Shown piece after piece: positions 18,357-27,333 of a stretch of DNA of 64,000 bases. The stretch is from JAPHSX01 sp039714395 (GTDB lineage: Bacteria > Pseudomonadota > Gammaproteobacteria > Thiohalomonadales > Thiohalomonadaceae), in contig JBDLJH010000013.1 of NCBI GenBank assembly GCA_039714395.1, forward strand, positions 21,802 to 85,801. Direction: 5' to 3'. The notes beneath the pieces are model-generated. The model worked only from the letters and a program-made list of their open reading frames with translations, had not been told where the DNA came from and ran no database searches. Numbering within the stretch: the first letter of the stretch is position 1; each line of letters opens with the position of its first letter. A program made the position numbers and the translations under genes.

Positions 18357-19412
18357 TCAGGCTTTTTGATCTTCCCAGTTCAGGATCACCTTCCCTGAAT
18401 CTCCCGAGCGCATCACATCGAAGCCTTTCTGGAAATCGCTGTAGTGGAAGTGGTGGGTGATGATCTTCTCCAGCGGCAGGCCGCTCTGGAACATCATGGT
18501 GCCCTTGTACCAGGTCTCGAAGATCTCGCGGCCGTAGATCCCCTTGATGGTAAGCCCCTTGAACACCACCTTGGTCCAGTCGATGCCGGTGCCGTCGGGG
18601 ATGATCCCCAGCAGGGCGATGTGACCACCGTTGATCATCTTGGCGATCATCTCCTCGAAGGCGGTGGGGGCTCCCGACATCTCCAGCCCCACATCGAAGC
18701 CTTCGAGAATGCCTAGGGTGCGCATGAACTCTCGGCTGATAGGGCCATCGGTGGCAACATTGTGAGGGATCGCCTTGGGGACGATCTCTTTAACGAGATT
18801 TAAACGGTAATCGTTTATATCTGTGATGACGATGTTGCGGGCACCGGAGTGGGCTGCAACCATTGCCGCCATGATGCCGATGGGACCGGCACCGGTGATT
18901 AGTACATCCTCACCCACCATGTTAAAGGAGAGCGCGGTATGCACCGCGTTGCCGTAGGGGTCGAAGCAGGCAAGCACATCGTTGGGAATAGAGATGTTGG
19001 GACGGTAGACGTTCTTCGCAGGTATCGACAGATACTCGGCAAAACAGCCGTCGCGGTTAACGCCGATGCCGATGGTGTTGGGGCAGAGGTGGCGTCGGCC
19101 TGCCAGGCAGTTGCGGCAGCGCTCGCAAACAATATGTCCCTCACCGGAGACCACATCGCCGATATTCAGTTCGGTGACATTGGCCCCCATCTCGACGATG
19201 ACACCGGCGAACTCATGTCCGATGGTCATCGGTACAGGAATGGTCTTTTGCGCCCATTCGTCCCAGTTGTAGATATGCACATCGGTGCCACAAATGGCGG
19301 TTTTCTGGATCTTTACCAGTACATCATTGTTGCCGACCTCCGGGAGTGGCACTTCCTCTAGCCATAGACCCTCTCTGGCATGCCTTTTTACTAACGCCTT
19401 CATCGTCTTCAT
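18357..19412 (-). CDS. tdh: L-threonine 3-dehydrogenase
   Basis: A zinc- and NAD-dependent MDR enzyme of about 348-351 residues that oxidises L-threonine to 2-amino-3-oxobutyrate. Seen: KTAICGTDVHIYNWDEW (catalytic Zn Cys), GHEFAGVIVEMG, the structural zinc cysteines CERCRNCLAGRRHLC, and the Rossmann loop ITGAGPIGIMAA. The family usually starts at MKALVK, which is the second ATG (19403); the upstream ATG at 19412 adds only three residues. First gene of the tdh-kbl operon. Confidence 0.95.
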   Translation of the reverse strand: MKTMKALVKRHAREGLWLEEVPLPEVGNNDVLVKIQKTAICGTDVHIYNWDEWAQKTIPVPMTIGHEFAGVIVEMGANVTELNIGDVVSGEGHIVCERCRNCLAGRRHLCPNTIGIGVNRDGCFAEYLSIPAKNVYRPNISIPNDVLACFDPYGNAVHTALSFNMVGEDVLITGAGPIGIMAAMVAAHSGARNIVITDINDYRLNLVKEIVPKAIPHNVATDGPISREFMRTLGILEGFDVGLEMSGAPTAFEEMIAKMINGGHIALLGIIPDGTGIDWTKVVFKGLTIKGIYGREIFETWYKGTMMFQSGLPLEKIITHHFHYSDFQKGFDVMRSGDSGKVILNWEDQKA

Positions 19413-19642
19413 AACGCACTCTATGTGGTTGATTTATTGCTCTTAAACTCTAGCAGCCTGACTATGTCAGAGTACCCGCTGCGGTTCAATGTTGCTGATG
19501 ACGGGGTGAAACTCTCTACTCAGATTCGGGTGGCGTCTGTGCTGCAGTTTTGCCTCGTAGTTAGTTGCCTATTGTTCATCACCGCCGACTGATTGATAAT
19601 TGATAGCTATCTATCGCGAAATAACAACGTCCTGGATCAACT

Positions 19643-20239
19643 ATGCTCGTCATGATCGATAATTACGACTCCTTCACCTACAACCTGGTGCAGTATTTCG
19701 GTGAGCTGGGTGCCGAGGTGAAGGTGTTCCGCAACGACCAGATCACTGTTGAGGAGGTTGAGGCGTTGAGTCCAGACCACCTGGTGATCTCCCCCGGTCC
19801 CTGTACGCCGAATGAGGCGGGGATCTCGGTGGCGGCGATCAACCACTTTGCCGGAAAGTTGCCGATCCTCGGGGTCTGCCTCGGTCACCAGTCTATTGGT
19901 CAGGCCTTTGGCGGCAATATCGTTCACGCCCATGAGATCATGCATGGTAAGACCTCGATGATGTACCACGCCGATGTTGGTGTGTTTAAGGGGCTGGCCA
20001 ATCCCTTTGAGGCGACCCGTTACCACTCGCTGGTGATTGAGCAGGAGAGCATTCCCGACTGCCTTGAGGTGACCGCCTGGACGCAGAACGATGATGGTTC
20101 GCGTGATGAGATCATGGGTGTGCGGCATAGCGAGTTCAACATCGAGGGGGTGCAGTACCACCCCGAGTCGATTCTCAGTCAGCACGGCCATGACCAGCTC
20201 GCTAATTTTCTGAAGATGCAGGGTGGCATCCGCGCCTGA
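19643..20239 (+). CDS. trpG: Anthranilate synthase glutamine amidotransferase subunit (TrpG/PabA)
   Basis: A 198-residue class-I glutamine amidotransferase that supplies ammonia to TrpE, or to PabB for folate. Start MLVMIDNYDSFTYNLVQYFG is diagnostic. The nucleophile Cys is in GVCLGHQSIGQAFGG, and the His/Glu pair is in EGVQYHPESIL. The later presence of trpD and trpC favours tryptophan synthesis, but no trpE is adjacent. An MFS gene lies between trpG and trpD, with its start 14 bases after the trpG stop. Confidence 0.93.
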   Translation: MLVMIDNYDSFTYNLVQYFGELGAEVKVFRNDQITVEEVEALSPDHLVISPGPCTPNEAGISVAAINHFAGKLPILGVCLGHQSIGQAFGGNIVHAHEIMHGKTSMMYHADVGVFKGLANPFEATRYHSLVIEQESIPDCLEVTAWTQNDDGSRDEIMGVRHSEFNIEGVQYHPESILSQHGHDQLANFLKMQGGIRA

Positions 20240-20252
20240 GCGTGGCCCCGCA

Positions 20253-21464
20253 ATGACGCCCACAGTTTCTGAGTATAAGGGGCGGCTTCCGCTCTCCTTA
20301 ATGGTGGCTATGCTGGCGATGCTCGCCCCTTTCACCATCGATACCTATCTCCCCTCCTTCCCTGATATCGCCACCGAGCTGGTCGCCACCCCGCTGCAGA
20401 TGCAGCAGACGATGAGCCTCTACCTTTTCGCCTTTGCGCTCTCCACCCTGTTCTATGGGCCCCTCTCCGATAGCCTTGGACGCAAGCGGGTGGCCACGGC
20501 AGCACTGCTGCTCTATGTGCTCAGCTCCATCGGTTGTGCACTGTCGTTGAATATCGAACAGCTGATTTTGATGCGTATCGGACAGGGGGTTGCCGCCAGT
20601 GCCGGACTGGTGATCGGGCGGGCGATGATCCGTGACTGTTACCACGGCCCGCAGGCACAAAGGGTGATGGCGCGGATGATGTTGATCTTTGCCATCGCCC
20701 CGGCGGTGGCCCCGGTGATCGGCGGTCTGTTGCACGATCTGTTTGGTTGGCGAGCGGTGTTCTGGTTTCTCGCTGGGCTTGGACTTCTGTTGGTGGTACT
20801 GCTTAGCCTGGGCAGCAGTGAGACCCACCCGCGCGAACAGCGCCACTCTATTCATCCCCTATCTATTGGCAGGGCCTATCTCTCGGCGTTAGTGAGTGGT
20901 CGCTTTATGGGGCTGGCCTTTACCTTCGCCCTGATGTTCGGCGGTTTTTTTCTCTATGTTGCCGGGGCGCCGCACATTATCTATGACCATCTGGGGCTGG
21001 GAGTGAACGATTTCTGGAAGCTGTTTGTACCTATCGTCGGCGGGGTGATGCTTGGTTCGTTTATCGCTGGACGACTGGCCGGTTATGTGAGCTCTTCGCG
21101 TACCGTGGGCATAGGTTTTGTGGTGATGATGACAGCGAGTATTTTCAATCTATTACAAGCCCACCTGATGGCACCGGCCCCTCTCAATGTGATCGTTCCG
21201 GCGGCGTTCTATTTGATGGGTATGGCGATTGCGATGCCCAACCTCAGCCTGATGGGGCTGGACTGCTTTCCCCACAACCGCGGCATGGCCTCGGCGATGC
21301 AGAGTTTCACCCAAATGGGTATGACGGCACTGGTGGTGGGGCTGATCGTGCCATGGGTCGCTGTTGAAGTGCCCTACCTTGCCCTTACTATGCTGCTGCT
21401 CAATGGGGCGGCATTGGTGTTGTGGTGGTGGACACCTGCGGCGATGCGGCATCCTGCACCTTGA
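20253..21464 (+). CDS. Bcr/CflA-type MFS drug-resistance transporter
   Basis: About 403 residues with twelve predicted membrane helices. An inner-membrane proton antiporter of the DHA1 group. Motif A is visible as FYGPLSDSLGRKRV, the early signature is MLAPFTIDTYLPSFPDIA, and IRDCYHGPQAQRVMARMM follows helix 4, all typical of Bcr/CflA. The ATG at 20253 is chosen over an upstream start that would overlap trpG. Its place inside a trp gene run suggests export of an aromatic compound, but that is inference only. Confidence 0.87.
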   Translation: MTPTVSEYKGRLPLSLMVAMLAMLAPFTIDTYLPSFPDIATELVATPLQMQQTMSLYLFAFALSTLFYGPLSDSLGRKRVATAALLLYVLSSIGCALSLNIEQLILMRIGQGVAASAGLVIGRAMIRDCYHGPQAQRVMARMMLIFAIAPAVAPVIGGLLHDLFGWRAVFWFLAGLGLLLVVLLSLGSSETHPREQRHSIHPLSIGRAYLSALVSGRFMGLAFTFALMFGGFFLYVAGAPHIIYDHLGLGVNDFWKLFVPIVGGVMLGSFIAGRLAGYVSSSRTVGIGFVVMMTASIFNLLQAHLMAPAPLNVIVPAAFYLMGMAIAMPNLSLMGLDCFPHNRGMASAMQSFTQMGMTALVVGLIVPWVAVEVPYLALTMLLLNGAALVLWWWTPAAMRHPAP

Positions 21465-21530
21465 CCCGTGGGGGTGAGGACGGGAGAATTGCCGACCAAT
21501 AGTTATTAAATCAGTAGCGGGGAAATCGAT

Positions 21531-22547
21531 ATGGATATGCAGACGGCGATTAAGGCGGTCACCGAGAAGCGTGATCTAAGTCGTGATGAGATGCAGCAGG
21601 TGATGCGCACCATCATGACCGGCGAGGCGACCCAGGCGCAGATCGGCGGTTTTCTTATCGGCCTGCGGATGAAGGGCGAGACAGTGGACGAGATCGCCGC
21701 CGCCGCCGGGGTGATGCGTGAGCTGGCCTCCGGAGTAAAGGTTTCGGGTGACCACGTGGTCGATACCTGCGGTACCGGTGGCGATGCGGCATCCACTTTT
21801 AATATCTCTACCACCTCCGCCTTCGTTGTTGCCGCTGCCGGTGGCACGGTGGCCAAGCATGGTAACCGCTCTATCTCCTCGAAGTCGGGTTCGGCTGATG
21901 TGCTGGAGGCCGCCGGGGTGAAACTCGATATCACACCCGAGCAGGTGGCCAGGTGTGTGGAGCAGGTCGGTGTCGGCTTTATGTTTGCCCCCGCCCACCA
22001 CAGCGCGATGAAGCATGCCATCGGCCCGCGTAAGGAGATGGCGGTACGTACCATCTTCAACGTGCTGGGTCCGCTGACCAACCCCGCCGGTGCGCCCAAT
22101 CAGGTGCTTGGCGTTTTTGCCAAAGAGATGGTTGAGCCACTGGCCAACGTATTGAACAAGCTCGGTAGCAATCATGTGCTGGTGGTCCACTCCGAGGATG
22201 GGATGGATGAGATCAGCATCGGTGCCCCCACCTTTGTTGCCGAGCTGAAAGACGGTGCAGTGAATAGCTACACCATCCAGCCCGAGGACTTCGGCATGAG
22301 CCGCACTGACATCGCCGTGCTGGCGGTGGACGGGGCCGAGGCCTCGCTGGCGGTGGTGAAGTCGGTACTGGCCGGTGAGTCCGGTCCTGCTGCTGATATC
22401 GTCGCCCTTAATGCTGGTGCTGCCATCTACGCTGCCGGGCTGGCTGACTCTCTCGCTGCCGGTATCAAGAAGGCACAGGCGGTGATCAGCTCCGGTGCGG
22501 CGGGTGAAAAATTTGAAGCACTTGTTTCCCTTTCCAACAGTTTTTAG
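21531..22547 (+). CDS. trpD: Anthranilate phosphoribosyltransferase
   Basis: A 338-residue enzyme transferring phosphoribosyl from PRPP to anthranilate, the second committed step of tryptophan synthesis. Motifs are the PRPP loop DTCGTGGDAASTFNIST, KHGNRSISSKSGSADVLEA and GVGFMFAPAHHSAMKH. Length is normal. It is followed after 14 bases by trpC. Confidence 0.95.
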   Translation: MDMQTAIKAVTEKRDLSRDEMQQVMRTIMTGEATQAQIGGFLIGLRMKGETVDEIAAAAGVMRELASGVKVSGDHVVDTCGTGGDAASTFNISTTSAFVVAAAGGTVAKHGNRSISSKSGSADVLEAAGVKLDITPEQVARCVEQVGVGFMFAPAHHSAMKHAIGPRKEMAVRTIFNVLGPLTNPAGAPNQVLGVFAKEMVEPLANVLNKLGSNHVLVVHSEDGMDEISIGAPTFVAELKDGAVNSYTIQPEDFGMSRTDIAVLAVDGAEASLAVVKSVLAGESGPAADIVALNAGAAIYAAGLADSLAAGIKKAQAVISSGAAGEKFEALVSLSNSF

Positions 22548-22561
22548 AGATTACAGATTCG

Positions 22562-23359
22562 ATGAGTGACACCCCTGATATTTTGAAGAAGATCGTTGCG
22601 CGCAAGCACCAGGAGATCACCGAGCGTTCGCAGAAGGTGAGTATCGATGAGCTGAAGTCCCGGCTTGATGGTGCCTCGCCGGCGCGCGGCTTTGTTGATG
22701 CCATCCGGGCGAAGATCTCTGCGGGCCAGGCCGGTGTTATCGCCGAGATCAAGAAGGCATCACCGTCGAAAGGGGTGATGCGCGAGAACTTTATTCCTGC
22801 CGAGATTGCGCAGAGTTATGAGAGGGGCGGTGCCGCCTGTCTCTCGGTGCTGACCGATATCGATTTCTTCCAGGGTGCAGATGAGTACCTGCAACAGGCA
22901 CGGGCCGCCTGCACACTGCCGGTGATCCGCAAAGACTTCATTATCGACCCCTACCAGGTGGTTGAGGCGCGGGTGATGGGGGCCGACTGCATCCTGCTCA
23001 TCGTCGCCTGTCTGGAGGATGGGCCGATGCGCGAGCTGGCGGAGCTGGCCACATCTCTCGGTATGGATGTGCTGGTGGAGGTGCATGACGAGGAGGAGCT
23101 GGCCCGTTCGCTGCCTCTTAATTTGCCGCTGGTGGGTATTAATAACCGTAACCTGCGCACCTTCGAGACCTCTCTCGGTACTACCCTGCGGATGCTCGAT
23201 CAGATCCCCGAGGGGCGTATCGTCGTCACCGAGAGCGGCATTCACACTCCTGAGGATGTAAGGTTGATGCGTGAGAATAGCGTTAACGCCTTTCTCGTCG
23301 GTGAGGCCTTTATGCGTGCCGATGAGCCGGGCGAGCGACTGGCAGAGCTGTTTAGCTAG
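22562..23359 (+). CDS. trpC: Indole-3-glycerol-phosphate synthase
   Basis: A 265-residue TIM-barrel enzyme closing the indole ring in tryptophan synthesis. Family signatures: AEIKKASPSKGVMRENF (catalytic Lys), LTDIDFFQGADEYL, PVIRKDFIIDPYQV, LVEVHDEEEL and GINNRNLRTFE. It is the mono-functional form (no fused TrpF). The last gene of the trp run; trpF, trpB and trpA are not in the window. Confidence 0.95.
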   Translation: MSDTPDILKKIVARKHQEITERSQKVSIDELKSRLDGASPARGFVDAIRAKISAGQAGVIAEIKKASPSKGVMRENFIPAEIAQSYERGGAACLSVLTDIDFFQGADEYLQQARAACTLPVIRKDFIIDPYQVVEARVMGADCILLIVACLEDGPMRELAELATSLGMDVLVEVHDEEELARSLPLNLPLVGINNRNLRTFETSLGTTLRMLDQIPEGRIVVTESGIHTPEDVRLMRENSVNAFLVGEAFMRADEPGERLAELFS

Positions 23360-23471
23360 CGCGTAGTGGGAGGTATCACCAAATAATTATCTTCCCCCTT
23401 TTTGCCGGGCTCAATCCTAAGTCTGAATAATTAATATCCTGTTTTTTCAATAAGTTAAAACTTATTCGGAA

Positions 23472-23501
23472 ATACCCCATAAGTGGTAGTTATGGGGGTA
23501 T
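23472..23501. promoter_or_regulatory. Imperfect palindrome upstream of the cytochrome locus
   Basis: ATACCCCATAA and TTATGGGGGTAT are inverted around a 7-base spacer (one extra G in the right arm), about 80 bases before the membrane cytochrome gene. A second AT palindrome (AATAAGTT-AA-AACTTATT) lies at 23449-23466. They look like regulator binding sites; the protein is unknown. Confidence 0.4.
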
Positions 23502-23587
23502 ATAAGAAATCCTGTATTTGTTTTCCCAAACTCATCCGTTCTAGACTCCCGCCATTATAACAATATGAACTGTGGGGGGATTACAGT

Positions 23588-24352
23588 ATGTCCATGAGCG
23601 GACACGTTTTTGTTCACTTTACTCATCTGCCGCTGGTACAGAAGGCGGTCTATACCGGCACACTGCTGACGCTTGGTCTCGGTTACCTATTTGCCATGAT
23701 CTACGTGGTGGCCAATCATGCCGGGCGGGATGGTGACCCGATGCTCTCGGTCAACGATATTGTTATCGCTTACAGCGGTAGTAAGGAGGGGACGGTGCTG
23801 GAGGGCGCGCTCAAGGGGGCGATGTCGAACATGCTCCCGGCAGAGGAGAATATCACCCTCGTAAACTGGGTACGTGAAGGGACCTCGGAGGAGGCCTACA
23901 ACAAGACGATTAAGAAGATCGTCGATAAGCGTTGCGTTGCCTGCCATAACAATCGTAACCCCCATATCCCCAGCCTGCAGGATTATAAGCAGCTCATGCA
24001 TACCGCTGAGGTGGATACCGGGATGAATATCTTCACCCTGGTGCGGGTCTCACATATCCACCTCTTCGGTCTCACCTTTATCTTCTTCATCGTCAGTAAT
24101 ATCTTCTCGCATGCCTACATGCGTAGTGACTGGCAGAAGGTAGCGATTGTCTCTATCCCCTTTATTGCCATCGTCTTTGATATTGCCTCCTGGTATATCA
24201 CCAAGGTGTTTCAGCCCTTTGCCTGGGTGGTGATCATCAGTGGAGCGATGATGGGCATGAGCTTCGCGATACAGTTTATTGCTTCAATTTACCAAATGTG
24301 GTTTTACGAGTTGCCAGCTGAAGCAGATACCGAACGCTCACGGTACGGGTAG
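23588..24352 (+). CDS. Membrane-anchored mono-heme c-type cytochrome
   Basis: A 254-residue protein with an N-terminal helix (about 20-43), a periplasmic segment bearing one heme site CVACHNNRNP (residues 116-120), and three or four C-terminal helices containing histidines (VSHIHLFGLTF, IFSHAYM) that could ligate further cofactors. I know similar proteins only as uncharacterised membrane cytochromes. The following hexaheme lipoprotein gene begins 5 bases after its stop, so the pair is an operon and probably a quinone-to-periplasm electron conduit (inference). Confidence 0.7.
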   Translation: MSMSGHVFVHFTHLPLVQKAVYTGTLLTLGLGYLFAMIYVVANHAGRDGDPMLSVNDIVIAYSGSKEGTVLEGALKGAMSNMLPAEENITLVNWVREGTSEEAYNKTIKKIVDKRCVACHNNRNPHIPSLQDYKQLMHTAEVDTGMNIFTLVRVSHIHLFGLTFIFFIVSNIFSHAYMRSDWQKVAIVSIPFIAIVFDIASWYITKVFQPFAWVVIISGAMMGMSFAIQFIASIYQMWFYELPAEADTERSRYG

Positions 24353-24356
24353 GATA

Positions 24357-26105
24357 ATGATGCGCTGTTCAATTCTAACTCTACTTTTCGTGCCCCTGTT
24401 GCTGCTTTCGTGTAGTAGTGAGGAGGAGGTGACAACTACTTCGGATGAAACACCAAAGGCTGTAGAGGAGGCGAATGCGGTAATTGAACCGATGGGTGAT
24501 ATCCCTCGTGGCAAAGAGCTGGCGAAGGGCTGTGTAAAGTGCCATGAGATGGATGGGGTGATGATAGGCAAGGGTGCCCCTTTTATCGCCGGAATCACTC
24601 AGGAGTATCTGATTCGTTCGATGCTGGCCTACTCCAACGGTTCACGTGATCATGCCGAGATGAAAAAGATTGTTGAGGCGATGGAGCCAGACGAGATCCG
24701 TGATGTTTCAGCCTATTACGCCTCGCTCTCGACGCCGTGGAAAGGGGGCGAGATCCGAAAATCGAGTCCACTTGCCTATGATCGTGCCGCAGTTGCCCGT
24801 GGCAAGATTGCGGCCTCATCCTGTGATGCCTGCCATGGCCCCGAGCACCGCCTTAGCAAGACCGATGTCCCCAACCTGGCTGGAATGCAACCGGACTATT
24901 TTTTGCCCGCACTTTATAGTTATTTTAAGGGTGATCGTAATGATCGCTTTATGAGTCTGCTGGAGTATCAGCTTACCGATAAAAAATCACGTGATATTGC
25001 GGCCTATTATGCAGCACAGGCACCGATGCGCCCTGCGATTATCAAATCCCGAATAACCAAACGGGGGCGTCGGGCAGCCATGAGAAGTTGTGCCGGCTGT
25101 CATGGCAGTGATGGAAACAGTCCCAATCCGAAGATCCCAAGCCTTGCAGGACAGCCCGCTGACTACCTCTTAAAGGCGACCATGGATTACCAGTTTGGTC
25201 TGCGTGACAATGAGTTGATGCGCAAGGCTTCTGCTGGCCTGGATGAGAAAACGATGGAGGAGATCGCCATCTACTACTCCGAGCAGCAGCCTGACAGTCG
25301 TCTCTTCTATGTGCGCGATAGAAGCAAGCATTTCGACCCTATCGGCGATGGCAAGCGCATCGCTTCGGCCTGTAATGGCTGCCACGGAGATAAGGGCAAT
25401 AGCCGGGTAAGTGGTGTGCCAAGCCTTGCAGGCCTGCATGTGAAATATCTGTTCAGTGCGACCCGTGCCTATAAGAATGGCCAGCGCCGGCACAAGACGA
25501 TGCAGACCATGGTCGATTTTCTTGAAGATATCGGTACCGAGAAGGTTGCCTTTTATTACGCCACCCAGGAACCACTACAGCGTAAAAAGTTGAAGCCGGG
25601 CGCGATGGTACGAGGTGAAGAGTTAAGCGAGAAATGCGTCAGCTGTCATGGCGAGAAGGGGGTGAGTGAAAAACCCGAGGCTCCTTCTCTGGCAGGGCAG
25701 GATCGTAATTACCTTATTAAGGCGACGCGTGAGTACGCCGTTGCAAAGCGTAAACACGAAGGCATGCTCAATGCGGTAGAGAAGTTGAGTCTTGACGACA
25801 TTGTGGCGCTGGCTGATTACTACACCAATCAGCAGGCACAAAAACCATCAGGAGTTTATTTACCTGAGCCCACGGCCAAGTTAATCACAGAACGCTGTGT
25901 TAAATGTCATGGTGAGCGAGGTTATAGCAGTGGCTTTGATAAGCCTCGGATCGCTGGGCAGTCCGAGGCCTACCTGATCGAGGCGATGCAACAGTATGCC
26001 GATGGGCGCAGGAATGATCGCGCTATGGCCGCTATGTCAGATGTGTTGAGCCTGATCGAGATAAAAGGGATAGCGGCCTATTATGCCCGGCAACATAAAA
26101 AGTAG
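24357..26105 (+). CDS. Hexaheme cytochrome c lipoprotein
   Basis: About 582 residues from the ATG at 24357. The signal peptide ends in the lipobox LLLLSCSS, so it is membrane-anchored in the periplasm. Six CxxCH sites occur near residues 58, 155, 245, 339, 427 and 514 (CVKCH, CDACH, CAGCH, CNGCH, CVSCH, CVKCH). Spacing is a regular 87-97 residues, each with a downstream PSLAG/PNLAG-type segment and an AxYY motif. This is six tandem c4/c553-like class-I domains, probably an internally duplicated electron wire. It is co-transcribed with the preceding membrane cytochrome gene. Confidence 0.83.
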   Translation: MMRCSILTLLFVPLLLLSCSSEEEVTTTSDETPKAVEEANAVIEPMGDIPRGKELAKGCVKCHEMDGVMIGKGAPFIAGITQEYLIRSMLAYSNGSRDHAEMKKIVEAMEPDEIRDVSAYYASLSTPWKGGEIRKSSPLAYDRAAVARGKIAASSCDACHGPEHRLSKTDVPNLAGMQPDYFLPALYSYFKGDRNDRFMSLLEYQLTDKKSRDIAAYYAAQAPMRPAIIKSRITKRGRRAAMRSCAGCHGSDGNSPNPKIPSLAGQPADYLLKATMDYQFGLRDNELMRKASAGLDEKTMEEIAIYYSEQQPDSRLFYVRDRSKHFDPIGDGKRIASACNGCHGDKGNSRVSGVPSLAGLHVKYLFSATRAYKNGQRRHKTMQTMVDFLEDIGTEKVAFYYATQEPLQRKKLKPGAMVRGEELSEKCVSCHGEKGVSEKPEAPSLAGQDRNYLIKATREYAVAKRKHEGMLNAVEKLSLDDIVALADYYTNQQAQKPSGVYLPEPTAKLITERCVKCHGERGYSSGFDKPRIAGQSEAYLIEAMQQYADGRRNDRAMAAMSDVLSLIEIKGIAAYYARQHKK

Positions 26106-26153
26106 ATTGAGAGCGCAAATTCGCTCGCAACAGAAATGGTGAGAGGGGTAGTT

Positions 26154-26522
26154 ATGAGAGCACTGATAATTGTTCTGGCAATGGGTTTCCTGGCCTCATG
26201 TTGTCATGTGGTCGAACCAGATAATGGGGCTATGGCTGCTGAGCCTGCGCCGGCACCAGAAGTCTCGGCGGATGTGGTAGCCGATGAGCTTATTGCAGCG
26301 GCAATGGGTGACTCTGCAGAAGGACGTATTGTCTGTACCAAGGGTGATGATGTAAGAGATGTTCGTATTGTGACACTGAAAGATGAGCGCTGTGTTTTGG
26401 TCTACGATAATCAGCTTAGCGGCAGTGGCACCAAGAATGCCCTGGCTAATCGTGCGGCCTGTGAACTGCAACAAAAACGGATGATCGAGAACTTCATTCG
26501 TTCCGGGTTCAGTTGTGAGTAG
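26154..26522 (+). CDS. Small Cys-containing lipoprotein
   Basis: About 122 residues from the ATG at 26154 (GAGAGGGG upstream). Lipobox FLASC near residue 15 is followed by an Ala/Pro/Glu-rich linker. A compact C-terminal domain carries cysteines at CTKGDD, DERCVLVYD, AACELQQ and the penultimate FSCE. It has no heme motif. It follows the hexaheme gene by about 50 bases and may belong to the same unit. Function unknown. Confidence 0.6.
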   Translation: MRALIIVLAMGFLASCCHVVEPDNGAMAAEPAPAPEVSADVVADELIAAAMGDSAEGRIVCTKGDDVRDVRIVTLKDERCVLVYDNQLSGSGTKNALANRAACELQQKRMIENFIRSGFSCE

Positions 26523-26541
26523 CTTTCTTATGTCATGACCC

Positions 26542-26561
26542 CACATCGTGTGGGCGATGTG
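26542..26561. terminator. Hairpin between convergent genes
   Basis: A 7-bp stem CACATCG/CGATGTG with loop TGTGGG, lying between the lipoprotein gene and the convergent DsbA-like gene. There is no strong T-tract, so it is a weak candidate. Confidence 0.35.
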
Positions 26562-26570
26562 AGGTAGTGG

Positions 26571-27194
26571 CTACCCTTCAAGTAGAAACTCAATGGTATC
26601 CAGCATGGGTTCCGGATTATTGTAGTCGATAGCCACAGGCCAGCGACTACCGTCTACTGAGAGTACCAGTGCCGGGAATGAGTCTGCTCCAATCTCGGCG
26701 GCAAGTGTGATCTGACGCTGCAATTCCGCTTCGGTTTTCTCAGAGGCCACGGCCTTTGAGAAGACCTCCCTGTCTAATCCTGTCTCTGTTGCTATCTCGA
26801 TGAGGGTCTGTTCCTCAGAGGGGTTGCGGGCCTGCTGGTAGTAGGCGCGTTGTATCGCCTTTGTCATCACCTCATCGCCCTCAGGGTCTAGTGCGGAGGC
26901 CGCTATCACAGCACGACAGCTGGGGTAGGTAGAGCGGTAAGGGGTGCAGTGTTGCCAGAAGCCGAAGTTGAAGCGGGTGCCGGGGACACTCTGCTCAATG
27001 CGTTGCCAGGTCGCCTCCAGGCGTTGGCGCATCGCCTCGTCCATCGGGCTGTGGTTGTCGGGGGCGAGGCCACCAAGAAGTCGTTCTACTTTGACCGATA
27101 CCGGCAGGGCTGTCTGAAGTTTTGTCCACACCGGGCCGAAGGCGTAGCACCAGCTGCACATGGGATCGTGGATGTAGTAGAGGATGTGATTCAT
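26571..27194 (-). CDS. DsbA-family thiol oxidoreductase-like protein
   Basis: A 207-residue thioredoxin-fold protein without signal peptide. Active-site motif DPMCSWCYAFGPVW (CxxC) sits close to the N-terminus, and the tail has DSFPALVLSVDG, the cis-Pro loop. This belongs to the cytoplasmic DsbA/FrnE/2-hydroxychromene-isomerase-like group. It is divergent from the lpxA-like gene. Substrate unknown. Confidence 0.8.
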   Translation of the reverse strand: MNHILYYIHDPMCSWCYAFGPVWTKLQTALPVSVKVERLLGGLAPDNHSPMDEAMRQRLEATWQRIEQSVPGTRFNFGFWQHCTPYRSTYPSCRAVIAASALDPEGDEVMTKAIQRAYYQQARNPSEEQTLIEIATETGLDREVFSKAVASEKTEAELQRQITLAAEIGADSFPALVLSVDGSRWPVAIDYNNPEPMLDTIEFLLEG

Positions 27195-27333
27195 CCCGCG
27201 ACTATAGGGGCTGCTGGACGGTGCAGCAACACAGGGCTTGTCAGGGAGGGGGGCTGCGGGGGTAAACTTGACTCTCTATATCTATTGAGTTTAAGCGGTT
27301 ACAGGATATGGGTAATATAAATAAAGGAACAGA

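Noticed and set aside
22022..22190. Long minus-strand frames across trpD and trpC
   Set aside because: Antisense shadows of clear enzymes; composition typical of complementary-strand reading.
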